Assembly: GCA_965221785.1 (NCBI GenBank)
Contig: CBDCSR010000001.1
Location: forward strand, 124,001 to 188,000
Direction of reading: 5' to 3'
Origin: BD2-11 sp965221785
Lineage (GTDB): Bacteria > Gemmatimonadota > Gemmatimonadetes > Longimicrobiales > Gaopeijiaceae
DNA: 64,000 bases
Position 1 is the stretch's first letter. Each line of letters begins with the position of its first letter. Both the position numbers and the translations under genes were made by a program. Of the stretch, positions 39,341-48,358 are shown one piece after another. The notes under the pieces were generated by a model. The model had not been told where the DNA came from. It saw only the letters and a program-made list of their open reading frames with translations, and did not search any database.

Positions 39341-42319
39341 ATGAGTGATACCCCGCGTCGATCCAAGACCTCCCTGGTCGCCCTGCTCCTGGGGGCCGCA
39401 GTCTGGGTCGTCTCGTGCGAGAACCCGCTCGCGCCCGAGCTGTGCGGAACCATCCTCGATCAGACGATCACGGTGGGCATAACGACCGATGTCGCCCTGT
39501 GCTTCCATGACCCCAACGGGGAGGCGCTCGATCTCGAGGCGTTCAGTTCCAACCCCGACATCGCCACCGTCCAGCTCCGGGGCAGCACGGTGACGATCAC
39601 CGCGGTCTCCCCCGGCACCGCGGTGGTAACGGTGGTCGCAACCGATCCGACCGGCCTGGAGGCGCGGCAGACCTTCCGGATCATAGTCCCGGACCGGCCC
39701 CCGACCGCCGTGGGAACGATCGACGACCGGGAGCTGATGGTGGGCGACTCCGCGGCCATCGACGTTCGGGGACATTTCGCCGAGCCCGACGGGCAGCCGC
39801 TCCGGTACTCGGCCGGGGCGTCCGACCCGGGCCTTGTCGCGGTCTCGGTGGACGGCGCGGTGGTGACGGTGGTGGCGGTGGCGAAGGGCACGGCGGTGGT
39901 GACGGTCACCGCGACCGACGCCGGCGGCCTGACGGCCACGCAGAGCTTCGAGGTGACGGTACCCAACCGGCCGCCGGTCGCGGTCGACTCGATCGCGGCC
40001 CGGGAGGTCATGGTCGATCATACGCACACCCTGGAGCTGTCACCCTTCTTCAGCGACCCGGACGGCGACCCGCTCACCTATGCGGCGGCCGCGTCCGACG
40101 AGGGGGTGCTCGCGGCGACCGTGGCCGGCAGCACCCTCACGCTGACGGGACTCGCCAAGGGTGCGGCAACAGTCACCGTCACGGCCAGCGACGACGAGGG
40201 CCTGATGGCCGAGCAGCACTTCGCGGTCACCGTCCCCAACCGGCCGCCGGTCGCGACCGACCCGATCCCGCCGCGGATGATCTACAAGAGCGAGGCCGAC
40301 ACGCTCGACCTGACGGCCTGGTTCAGCGACCCGGACGGCGACCCGCTGGCCTGGGCCGCCGAGGCGACGGACGCCCGCGTGGTCGCGCTGGAGCTCGCCG
40401 CCGGCGAGGGCACGCTGGTCGTCACGCCTCTGGCCACGGGGGAGACCCTGGTCACCGTGACCGCGACCGACCCGGACGGCCTGGCGGCCTCCCAGAGCTT
40501 CTCGGTCACCGTCCCCAACCGGCCGCCGGTCGCGACCACCCCGATCCCGCCGCGGACCCTCTACAAGAGCGAGGCCGACACGCTCGACCTGGCGGACCGT
40601 TTCTCCGACCCGGACGGCGACCCGCTGACCTGGGCCGCCGCCGCATCCGACGGGACCGTGGTGGCGCTCGAAGTCTCGGCGAGCGACGGTACGCTGATCC
40701 TGACCGCACTTTCCCAGGGCGAGGCCGTGGTCACCGTGACCGCGACCGACCTCGACGGCCTGGCGGCCTCCCAAAGCTTCACGGTCACCGTTCCCAACCG
40801 GCCGCCGGGCGCGACCGACCCCATTCCCGCGCAGACCCTCTACAAACGCCAGACCGCGCCGCTCGACCTCACCCGCCACTTCTCCGACCCGGACGGCGAC
40901 CCGCTGCAGGTCGAAATCGCGTCGAGCGACAACCGGGTGGCCACGGCGACCGCCAGCGGCACCGCGGTCACAGTGCGGGCCGGGATCACCGGCGAAGCCA
41001 CCCTGACCGTGACCGTCACCGACCCCGGCGGCCTGTCGGCCCGGCAGAGCTTTGCGGTGACCGTGCTCAACCGGGCGCCGGCCGCAACCACCCCGATCCC
41101 CGCGCAGACGCTCCCCCGCCGGCAGTCCCGGAGGTTGGGAATGGCCGCCCATTTCGCCGACCCCGACGGTGACCCGCTCGACTACGCCGCATCGTCGTCG
41201 AACACCCGGGTCGTGCGGGTCCGCGTCGCCGGGAGCGACCTCATCCTCACCGCATCGTCGGCCGGCACGGCCACCGTCACCATCACCGCAACCGACCCCG
41301 ACGGCGCCTCGGCCACCCAGTCCGCCGAGGTGACGGTCCCCGCGCCACCGCCGCCGCCACCGCCCGCGTCCGGATTCGACATCCAGCTCGGCTTCGCGTC
41401 GGGCGTGGGCGCCGACGTGGAGTCGGCGATGCGTTCCGCCGAGGCGGCCTGGGAGGCGATCCTCAGCGACACCGAGTTCCCGGACATCGCGGTCAACGAC
41501 ACCTTCTCCTGCACAATCGCCGGGACGGAATTCGAAGTGGAGCTCGGACACGTGGACGACCTGGTGATCGCGGTTGGCGCGTACACGGAGGAAGCGGGCG
41601 GCACCGTGGCCCTGGCAAGCCTTTGCGCGCTACGCGTTTCCGACGATTCCCCGGCGTTGGGCGTGATCCTGTTCGACAACGCCGACGTGGGCCGGGTGGC
41701 CCAGGCGGGCAATCTGGTCGAGGTCGCAATGCACGAGATCGCCCATGTCCTGGGGATAGGCCTGGGTCCGAACTGGCACTCCCTGCTCGCGAATCCATCG
41801 GAATCGCTTCCCGAAGCCGACACGCACTTCACCGGATTCCGGGCCGTCGCGGCGTTCAACGCCGCCGGTGGCGCCGGCTACACCGGTGGCAAGGTGCCGG
41901 TTGAGAACGGGGGCGATGATTCGCATTGGCGCGAATCGGTCATGGGCCCGGAGAACATGACGCCGACATTCACGGTGGGAACGGCGAATCCCGTGAGCGC
42001 GATCACCATTCAGGCGCTGGCGGACCTGGGCTACCGCGTCAACGCCGGTCTCGCCGCGCCGTACATTGTATCCCCGGCCCCCGCTGCCGCCGCCGCCGAG
42101 GATGCCCCGCCCATCGATCTCGGCAACGACGTCTACAGGGGACCGATCCTCGAGATCGACGGCGAAGGCAACATCGTCGACGTCGTTCCGGGCGAGCCCG
42201 GCACCCGGCCTGGCGCCCCGGGAACCCCCGCGGCCGGGGCAGCCCGGGCCGACTCGACCGTCAGAATCTCCATCGGCAGCCGCCCGAGCCCGCCACCCGC
42301 ACCCCGAGACCCCACATGA
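39341..42319 (+). CDS. cadherin-like repeat lipoprotein with zinc-metallopeptidase domain
   Basis: ATG 39341 gives a signal ending WVVSC (lipoprotein). About seven repeats of roughly 90 residues follow, each with FSDPDGDPL and ending TVPNRPP, like cadherin- or Ig-like adhesion domains with calcium-binding acidic loops. The C-terminal domain (FDIQLGFASGVGADVESAM onward) has the zinc site HEIAHVLGIG at residue 798, and MGPENMT and ADLGYRVN later, as in leishmanolysin-like peptidases. The active site is intact. It joins the permease gene at an ATGA overlap. It is the same peptidase type as 3520-6711 but on a different scaffold. Confidence 0.8.
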   Translation: MSDTPRRSKTSLVALLLGAAVWVVSCENPLAPELCGTILDQTITVGITTDVALCFHDPNGEALDLEAFSSNPDIATVQLRGSTVTITAVSPGTAVVTVVATDPTGLEARQTFRIIVPDRPPTAVGTIDDRELMVGDSAAIDVRGHFAEPDGQPLRYSAGASDPGLVAVSVDGAVVTVVAVAKGTAVVTVTATDAGGLTATQSFEVTVPNRPPVAVDSIAAREVMVDHTHTLELSPFFSDPDGDPLTYAAAASDEGVLAATVAGSTLTLTGLAKGAATVTVTASDDEGLMAEQHFAVTVPNRPPVATDPIPPRMIYKSEADTLDLTAWFSDPDGDPLAWAAEATDARVVALELAAGEGTLVVTPLATGETLVTVTATDPDGLAASQSFSVTVPNRPPVATTPIPPRTLYKSEADTLDLADRFSDPDGDPLTWAAAASDGTVVALEVSASDGTLILTALSQGEAVVTVTATDLDGLAASQSFTVTVPNRPPGATDPIPAQTLYKRQTAPLDLTRHFSDPDGDPLQVEIASSDNRVATATASGTAVTVRAGITGEATLTVTVTDPGGLSARQSFAVTVLNRAPAATTPIPAQTLPRRQSRRLGMAAHFADPDGDPLDYAASSSNTRVVRVRVAGSDLILTASSAGTATVTITATDPDGASATQSAEVTVPAPPPPPPPASGFDIQLGFASGVGADVESAMRSAEAAWEAILSDTEFPDIAVNDTFSCTIAGTEFEVELGHVDDLVIAVGAYTEEAGGTVALASLCALRVSDDSPALGVILFDNADVGRVAQAGNLVEVAMHEIAHVLGIGLGPNWHSLLANPSESLPEADTHFTGFRAVAAFNAAGGAGYTGGKVPVENGGDDSHWRESVMGPENMTPTFTVGTANPVSAITIQALADLGYRVNAGLAAPYIVSPAPAAAAAEDAPPIDLGNDVYRGPILEIDGEGNIVDVVPGEPGTRPGAPGTPAAGAARADSTVRISIGSRPSPPPAPRDPT

Positions 42320-43452
42320 TCTCCGACTCCACCCGCTTCCAGAACCGTTTCCTGCTCGTGCTGGCGCTCGGGATCTCGCTCCTCTTCCTGGTGATGATCC
42401 GCCAGTTCCTCGTGGCCATCCTGCTGGCCGCGGTCTTCAGCGCCATGAGCCGGCCGCTCTACCTGCGGCTGGCCGCGGGCATGAGGGGGCGCGAGCGGGC
42501 CGCCGCGGTCGCCACCCTCCTGCTGGTGCTGGTCGTCCTGGTGGCGCCCGCCATCGCCTTCATGGGGCTGGTCGTCTCGCAGGCCGTGGACGTCTCCCAG
42601 GCCGCGGCCACCTGGGTGCGCGGCAACATGGACCTGGTCGAATCCATCGAGGCCCGCCTGCTCGAAATCCCGCTGGTGGGCGACTTCCTGCCCGACCGCG
42701 AGCGCATCATCGGCCTCGCGGGCCAACTGGCGCAGAGCGCGGGCGCGGTGCTGGTCAACAGCCTGACCGCCGCCACGCTCGGCACCACCAACTTCCTGTT
42801 CCAGCTCTTCATCATGCTGTACGCGATGTACTTCTTCCTCACCAGCGGCCCGGCGATCCTCGATCGCGTCCTTCACCTCGTTCCCCTCCCCTCGGCGGAC
42901 GAACAGCGGCTCCTCGACCGCTTCGTCTCGGTCACGCGCGCCACCATCAAGGGATCGCTCGTGATCGGGGTCCTCCAGGGCGGCCTCGCCGGCCTCAGCT
43001 TCGCCGTCTTCGGGGTGCCCGGAGCCGCCTTCTGGGCCACGGTCATGGCGGTCCTGTCCATCGTGCCCGCGCTGGGCACGGCGCTGGTGTGGGTGCCGGC
43101 GGTCATCTGGCTGCTCGCCACCGGCCAGATCGCCGCGGGCATCTCGGTCGGCCTCTGGTGCGGGCTCGTGGTGGGCACCGTCGACAACTTCCTGCGCCCG
43201 CGCCTGGTCGGCCGCGACGCCAGGCTCCCCGACCTGCTGATCCTGCTCGGCACCTTCGGCGGAATCGTGTTCTTCGGGGCCGTCGGTTTCATCCTCGGGC
43301 CCATCGTGGCCGCGCTTTTCGTGACTGTCTGGGAGATCTTCGCGGAGGCCTACCGGGACGTCCTTCCAGAGGTGCGCCCGCAGGATGAAGAGATCTCCGA
43401 AACACCCCCGCCGGACCTTTCTTCGGAGGGCGATTCCGCCCATATTTCCTGA
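42316..43452 (+). CDS. AI-2E-family transporter
   Basis: The start ATG 42316 overlaps the previous stop (ATGA). The 378-residue chain has paired N-terminal membrane segments, a periplasmic helix region and a C-terminal set of helices (LVIGVLQGGLAGLSFAVFGV, SIVPALGTALVWVP, DNFLRPRLVGRDARLPDLLI) typical of the PerM/AI-2E family. Substrate is not predictable; family members export signals or ions. An acidic tail follows. Confidence 0.85.
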   Translation: MISDSTRFQNRFLLVLALGISLLFLVMIRQFLVAILLAAVFSAMSRPLYLRLAAGMRGRERAAAVATLLLVLVVLVAPAIAFMGLVVSQAVDVSQAAATWVRGNMDLVESIEARLLEIPLVGDFLPDRERIIGLAGQLAQSAGAVLVNSLTAATLGTTNFLFQLFIMLYAMYFFLTSGPAILDRVLHLVPLPSADEQRLLDRFVSVTRATIKGSLVIGVLQGGLAGLSFAVFGVPGAAFWATVMAVLSIVPALGTALVWVPAVIWLLATGQIAAGISVGLWCGLVVGTVDNFLRPRLVGRDARLPDLLILLGTFGGIVFFGAVGFILGPIVAALFVTVWEIFAEAYRDVLPEVRPQDEEISETPPPDLSSEGDSAHIS

Positions 43453-43454
43453 GC

Positions 43455-44132
43455 ATGATGCACGCCAATCGCCCCGGGCCCGCCGGCCCGATCCCGCGCC
43501 GCGCCAGACCTCTGGCTCCGGTCGCCGTATCCCTTGTCGCTCTGTCCCTTTCCGCCGCGTGCGCGCCCGGGAGCGGGGGCGACTCCGGCGGCTCCGACTT
43601 CCAGGGCGAGCCCCTCCCGATCCTCATCGAGCGCCCCGACTTCACGCTCACCGACACGGAAGGCCGTCCCTACTCGTTTCTGGAGGAGACGCGCGGCCGG
43701 GTGGCGCTGCTTTTCTTCGGCTACACCTGGTGCCCGGACATCTGCCCCATCCACATGGCCAACATCGGCCAGGCGCTGAAGACGATCCCCACCGAGGACC
43801 GGCACCGCCTCGAGGTCGTTTTCGTGTCGACCGATCCCGCCCGCGACACGCCCGAGCGCATCCGCGAGTGGCTCGACGTCTTCGACCCCTCGTTCGTCGG
43901 GCTGCGCGGCACCCTCGAGGAAGTCAACCGCATCCAGAACCAGGTCGGCCTTCCCGCGTCGCTGCTCGACGAGCCCGACGAGGACGGCAACTACCTGGTC
44001 GGGCACGCGGCTTCGGTGCTGGCCTTTTCCACGGATGGACCGGCGCGGCTGCGCTATCCCTTCGGGACGCGCCAGGCGGCATGGGCCCACGACCTCCCCA
44101 GGCTCATTGGACAGCCGGGCTCCGGCCCATAG
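43455..44132 (+). CDS. SCO1/SenC-family copper chaperone
   Basis: A signal ends LSLSAACAPG (lipoprotein). The thioredoxin-like fold has the copper-binding pair in TWCPDICPIH and the third ligand His in LVGHAASVLAF, all present. It is needed for CuA centre assembly of cytochrome c oxidase. It starts two bases after the permease stop and is followed four bases later by a PCuAC gene and further on by CtaG, a coherent copper-delivery set. Confidence 0.88.
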   Translation: MMHANRPGPAGPIPRRARPLAPVAVSLVALSLSAACAPGSGGDSGGSDFQGEPLPILIERPDFTLTDTEGRPYSFLEETRGRVALLFFGYTWCPDICPIHMANIGQALKTIPTEDRHRLEVVFVSTDPARDTPERIREWLDVFDPSFVGLRGTLEEVNRIQNQVGLPASLLDEPDEDGNYLVGHAASVLAFSTDGPARLRYPFGTRQAAWAHDLPRLIGQPGSGP

Positions 44133-44136
44133 CTGC

Positions 44137-44643
44137 ATGAGCCCGTCCCCTCGCCGGCGATTGTACCTCCTGCTCCTCCTCGCCGCCGCTGCCTGCGACG
44201 CCTCCGAGCCCCGGTGGGTGTCCACCAGCCGGGACGGGGTCGTGGAGATCTCACAGGCGTTCGCCAGCGAGTCGGTCACCGGGGGGACGGCGGCGGTCTA
44301 CTTCGACCTCCGCAACCGCGGGCCGGTGGAGGACACCCTGGAGGCCATCGTGGTCGAGGGCGCCGGGTCGGCCCTCATCCATGAGGCCGGGGCCCGGGAC
44401 GGCATCCGCGTCATGGCTCCGGTCCCCGTCCTCCGGCTGCCCGCGGGCGACGTCACCCGCCTCGTGCCGGGGGGCACGCACGTCATGCTGCTCGACCTCG
44501 CCCGGCGCCCGGTGGCCGGCGATTCGCTCAGGGGCGTGCTGCGCTTCCGTAGCGGCCGGGAGGTCTCGCTGCGCGCGGAGGTACACGGCCTGACGGAACT
44601 CGAGGACATCATCCACGAAAGCACCCGGCGCAGCGCGGGTTAG
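44137..44643 (+). CDS. PCuAC-type copper chaperone
   Basis: ATG 44137 starts a lipoprotein signal (LLLLLAAAAC). The copper ligands are seen as IHEAGARDGIRVM and GGTHVML: His, Met, His and Met in the expected order. It delivers copper(I) to SCO or oxidase subunits. It sits directly after SCO1 in the same operon. Confidence 0.82.
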   Translation: MSPSPRRRLYLLLLLAAAACDASEPRWVSTSRDGVVEISQAFASESVTGGTAAVYFDLRNRGPVEDTLEAIVVEGAGSALIHEAGARDGIRVMAPVPVLRLPAGDVTRLVPGGTHVMLLDLARRPVAGDSLRGVLRFRSGREVSLRAEVHGLTELEDIIHESTRRSAG

Positions 44644-44790
44644 GTGACGCTCCGGGTCCGGCCCTCCCCGACACCAACCCGGTTCACCCTCGTATTTCTT
44701 GGACTAGACCCCGGGTAGCGTTACCCTGTCCCGTACCGATAATGTTTCGGTGCCGCAGATGCCGATGCGACAACCTGATGGAGGAGCACC

Positions 44791-45975
44791 ATGGCCCGAG
44801 TGAATCCTTGGGTTAAAAACGCGGCTTTGTGCCTGGCCGCCGCGCTGGTACCCGCGGTGGCGGTCGGCCAGGAGCTGCCTCCGGAAGTCCGGATAGACCT
44901 CTATCTCGTGCGAGCGGAGCGCCACATCCAGAACCAGAACTGGCCGGCTGCCCTGGAAGCGCTGGACATCGCCATGCTGCTGCAGGCCGATGGAGGCGTG
45001 GAGACCCCGGCCGAGCTCTGGTTCACGCACGCCAGGGCGGCGCTGGGAGCCGGATTCCCCGATACGGCCATCACATCCGCTACCCGCTACCTGCAGGCGG
45101 CGGGTCGGGGGGGTGAGAACTACGAGTCGGCGCTGGTACTTCTGGACGAGGCGATGAACCGCGCCCAGGACGATCCCGCGCCCGTGGTGGCGAGGGCACA
45201 GCCACCGGATCCTGCGCCCCCCGCCGCACCGGCGCGTGCCGCCGATCCTGCGCCCCCCGCCCCACCGGCGCGTGCCGCCGAGCCTCCTCCCGCCGCCGCA
45301 CCGGTGCGAGCCGCCGATCCTCCCCCCGCCGCCGCACCGGCGCAAGCCCCCGCCCCCGCCATTCAACCTGCGGGGCCGGGAGGCGGGCTTACCGTGCTCT
45401 TCCCCCTGGTCGCGATGAACGCATCGACCATGGCCTTCTCGACCAGCGGCCCGGCCATCGGCGCGTCGCAGATCATCGGCGTGGGCGGCGGGTTCGGCGT
45501 CGCATTCCCGGTCAGCGGCCGATACGGGGTCCAGCTCGGCGCCCAATTCGCGCAAAAAGGGGCCAGAATGACGGTGGCAGCGGGTGACTTTTCCGCCAAC
45601 GCGGACGTTACGTTCGACAACCTCGACTTCACGGCGCTCGCGCGCATCTCCGCGCTGACGGTGGCGAATTCTCCGGTGTACGCGCTGGTCGGCCCCTACG
45701 CGTCCTTCGAGCTGGGATGCCGCTTCGTGGTGGACGCCACGGCCGGCGCCGAGCGCCTCGCCGCCAGCGGCGATTGCGGGAGCCAGAACCTCGACACCAG
45801 ATCAATGGACTTCGGCGTCTCGGGGGGATTGGGCATCGAGATGGGCACGGGCGAGACCCGCATCACCGCCGGGCTCCTGTACAACTACGGCATCCAGGAC
45901 ATCGACAAGGTGGTGGGCGAGGCGGCCCGGCACCGGGTCCTCAATATTCATGTCGGGGTTGCCAGGACGTTCTGA
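44791..45975 (+). CDS. TPR-like and outer-membrane barrel fusion protein
   Basis: GGAGGAGCACC precedes ATG 44791. After a signal peptide (AALVPAVAVGQ) come about 130 helical residues resembling TPRs (YLVRAERHIQNQNWPAALEA). A Pro/Ala-rich linker of 12-residue repeats follows, then a C-terminal strand-rich barrel (GVGGGFGVAFPVSGRYGVQL) ending HVGVARTF with a terminal Phe, as in OMP barrels. Probably the linker lets a periplasmic TPR part hang from a membrane barrel. Function unknown. Confidence 0.68.
   Translation: MARVNPWVKNAALCLAAALVPAVAVGQELPPEVRIDLYLVRAERHIQNQNWPAALEALDIAMLLQADGGVETPAELWFTHARAALGAGFPDTAITSATRYLQAAGRGGENYESALVLLDEAMNRAQDDPAPVVARAQPPDPAPPAAPARAADPAPPAPPARAAEPPPAAAPVRAADPPPAAAPAQAPAPAIQPAGPGGGLTVLFPLVAMNASTMAFSTSGPAIGASQIIGVGGGFGVAFPVSGRYGVQLGAQFAQKGARMTVAAGDFSANADVTFDNLDFTALARISALTVANSPVYALVGPYASFELGCRFVVDATAGAERLAASGDCGSQNLDTRSMDFGVSGGLGIEMGTGETRITAGLLYNYGIQDIDKVVGEAARHRVLNIHVGVARTF
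45208..45351 (+). repeat. four 36-bp in-frame repeats
   Basis: Four tandem 36-bp units encode DPAPPAAPARAA and variants (EPPPAAAPVRAA, DPPPAAAPAQAP). They form the flexible linker of the protein in which they lie and could change length by slippage. Confidence 0.7.
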
Positions 45976-46013
45976 GCGGGCGCTCCTGACACTCGGGAAG
46001 ACGCCCTGCTGAC

Positions 46014-46814
46014 GTGCAATGGTGGTGCTTTTCCCGGAACACGGCCTGGAGCTGGGAGTGGCAAGCCTACCCGGGGGTATGGTTGTTCGTGGCCGCCATG
46101 GCCGCCGGCTACGCACGCTGGAGCGGAGTTCCGCTGCGTAACCGGCGCGCGCTCTGTTTCTACGGCGGCGTGCTCCTGCTCTGGGCCGCCTTCGACTGGC
46201 CGCTCGGTCCGCTGGGGGCGTCGTACCTGGCCAGCGCGCACATGGCCCAGTTCCTGCTTGTAGGGCTGATCGCCCCGGCGCTTCTGCTGCTCGGGCTGCC
46301 GGCCCGTTTCTTCGACCGCATCGGCGAGCGCCCGCGCGTGCTCGCCGTCCTCTCCGACCTCACGCACCCGCTCGCGGCGTTCATGATCTACAACGTCATG
46401 ATGACCGTCACCCACTGGCCTGGCGTCGTTGACACCCTCATGGCCACCCAGCCGGGGATGTTCGCCCTCGACATGGCCTGGCTCCTGTCCGGCCTGGTGT
46501 TCTGGTGGCCGGTCCTCTGCCCGGTCCCGGACCGGAGCGGCTTCCATCCGCTGGCCAAGGTCGCGTACCTGGGCATCAACGGCATCCTCATCCGCCCGCC
46601 GTTCGCGATGATGGTGTTCTCGGAGTTCCCCATCTACGCCACCTACGAACTCGCGCCCCCGATTCCCGGCACCACGGCGCTCGGGGACCAGCAGATGGCG
46701 GGCGCGGTGATGAAGGTGGGGCAGGGGTGGATCATGGGCATCGCGCTGGGGATCATCTTCTACCGCTGGTGGCTGGAGACGAGGCACGCCCGCAACGCGA
46801 GGACCGCGGCATGA
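46014..46814 (+). CDS. ctaG: cytochrome c oxidase assembly protein CtaG (caa3 type)
   Basis: A GTG start at 46014 opens a chain of about seven membrane segments. Landmarks of the CtaG/caa3 family are SAHMAQFLLVGLIAPALLLL, THPLAAFMIYNVMMTVTHWP and MKVGQGWIMG, with histidines in SAHM and VTHW. It assists copper insertion into cytochrome oxidase, in keeping with the SCO1 and PCuAC genes upstream. It overlaps the next gene by ATGA. Confidence 0.85.
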   Translation: MQWWCFSRNTAWSWEWQAYPGVWLFVAAMAAGYARWSGVPLRNRRALCFYGGVLLLWAAFDWPLGPLGASYLASAHMAQFLLVGLIAPALLLLGLPARFFDRIGERPRVLAVLSDLTHPLAAFMIYNVMMTVTHWPGVVDTLMATQPGMFALDMAWLLSGLVFWWPVLCPVPDRSGFHPLAKVAYLGINGILIRPPFAMMVFSEFPIYATYELAPPIPGTTALGDQQMAGAVMKVGQGWIMGIALGIIFYRWWLETRHARNARTAA

Positions 46815-48358
46815 GCCATTCCCACCTCCCGTTCCTGGGCGCGGCATACGCCAATCCCTACCGGATCGCCCTGGTGCTCGGCCGATCGGATTGCAAGTAC
46901 GGTGACCTGCTCAACGTGTCCGAACGCGTGGCGCACTACCTGCTGCGCGGGCGCACGGACCTCGAGCAGGCCCGCATCGTTCTGCTGACGCCTCCCGGCT
47001 TCGCCTTCGTCGCCGCGCACTGGGGCATCTGGCGCGCCGGGGGCGTGGTGGTCCCGCTGGCGCTGGCACATCCCGTCCCGGAGCTGGTGTCGCTCATCGC
47101 GGACGCCGACCCGGAACTGGTGCTCGTGCACCCGTACACGGAGAAACGGGGGATACCGGCGGCGGAGGCGTGCGGCGTCCCGTGGGCCAACGTCGTGGAT
47201 TCCCTCAAGGGTCCGCCCGGCACGGTCCTCGACGACCTGCTCGCGCCCATGCCCGACGCGCCTCCCCTCCCGGCCATCGCCGAATCGCGCGACGCGCACA
47301 TCATCTACACCAGCGGCACCACCGGGAAGCCCAAGGGCGTGGTCACCACCCATGCCGCCACCCGGCACCAGGTGGAGAGCATCGCCCGGGCCTGGAAGAT
47401 CACGCACCACGACCGGGTCCTGAACGCCCTCCCCCTGCACCACGTGCACGGCATCGTCAACGCCCTGCTGTGCCCGCTCTGGCAGGGCGCCTCCGTCGAG
47501 CTCCACCCGCGCTTCGATCCCGACGCGATCTGGGACAGCTTCGCAAAACTGCGCATCACCGTCTTCATGGGCGTGCCCACCATGTACGTGCGCCTGCTCC
47601 GGGCGTTGGAGGGCATGTCCCCCCAGCGCCGGGGGGTGGTCGGCTGGTCCGCCGGCGACGTGCGCCTCACGATCTCGGGCTCGGCCGCGCTCCCCGGCCT
47701 GGTCCGCCAGCGCTGGGAGCAGATCACCGAGCAGGTCATCCTCGAGCGCTACGGCCTCACCGAGACCGGCATGGTGCTCACCAACCCCCTGAACGGTCCC
47801 CGCGCCCTGGGCCACGTCGGCGATCCCTTCCCGTCCGTGCAGGTGCGCCTCAGGCGCGATGGGGGCGGCGAGGCCCTCCCCGGCGAGGAGGGCTGCATCG
47901 AGGTGCGCGGACCGGGCCTGTTCCGCGAATACTGGCGCCGCCCCGAAGAGACCGCCGCCGCCTTCCGCGACGGCTGGTTCGACACCGGCGACCGCGCCGT
48001 CCGGCACGAGGAAAACGGCTACCGCATCCTCGGACGCGAGAGCGTCGACATCATCAAGACCGGGGGAGAGAAGGTCTCGGCGCTCGAGATCGAGGAGGTG
48101 CTGCGCCTGCATGACTACGTCGCGGACTGCGCGGTGGTGGGGACCCCCGACGGCGAATGGGGCGAGCAGGTGGCCGCCGCGGTCGTCCTCGCCCCGGGAG
48201 CCGCCTTCACCGCGTCCCAGGTGCGCGCCTGGGTCAAGATCTTTCTTGCGGGCTACAAGGCCCCCGCGCGTATCATGTTGGTCGACGAGCTGCCCCGGAA
48301 CTCCATGGGCAAGGTGCTCAAGACCCAGGTGCGCGACCTCTTCCTGCAGGCCCCATGA
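46811..48358 (+). CDS. acyl-CoA synthetase (AMP-binding, malonyl-CoA-synthetase-like)
   Basis: The 515-residue protein has the ANL-family motifs YTSGTTGKPKGVV, RYGLTETGM, DGWFDTGD, KTGGEKVSALEIEEVL and the C-terminal lysine in LPRNSMGKVLK. It forms acyl-AMP and then acyl-CoA. HHVHGIVNALLCPLW resembles MatB/ACSF3-type malonate enzymes, but the substrate is uncertain. ATG 46811 overlaps ctaG, and its end overlaps the symporter start, so transport and activation of a carboxylate may be linked. Confidence 0.83.
   Translation: MSHSHLPFLGAAYANPYRIALVLGRSDCKYGDLLNVSERVAHYLLRGRTDLEQARIVLLTPPGFAFVAAHWGIWRAGGVVVPLALAHPVPELVSLIADADPELVLVHPYTEKRGIPAAEACGVPWANVVDSLKGPPGTVLDDLLAPMPDAPPLPAIAESRDAHIIYTSGTTGKPKGVVTTHAATRHQVESIARAWKITHHDRVLNALPLHHVHGIVNALLCPLWQGASVELHPRFDPDAIWDSFAKLRITVFMGVPTMYVRLLRALEGMSPQRRGVVGWSAGDVRLTISGSAALPGLVRQRWEQITEQVILERYGLTETGMVLTNPLNGPRALGHVGDPFPSVQVRLRRDGGGEALPGEEGCIEVRGPGLFREYWRRPEETAAAFRDGWFDTGDRAVRHEENGYRILGRESVDIIKTGGEKVSALEIEEVLRLHDYVADCAVVGTPDGEWGEQVAAAVVLAPGAAFTASQVRAWVKIFLAGYKAPARIMLVDELPRNSMGKVLKTQVRDLFLQAP

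Noticed and set aside
45208..45351. 36-bp repeats as a CRISPR array
   Set aside because: The units are directly adjacent without spacers and encode an in-frame Pro/Ala linker.
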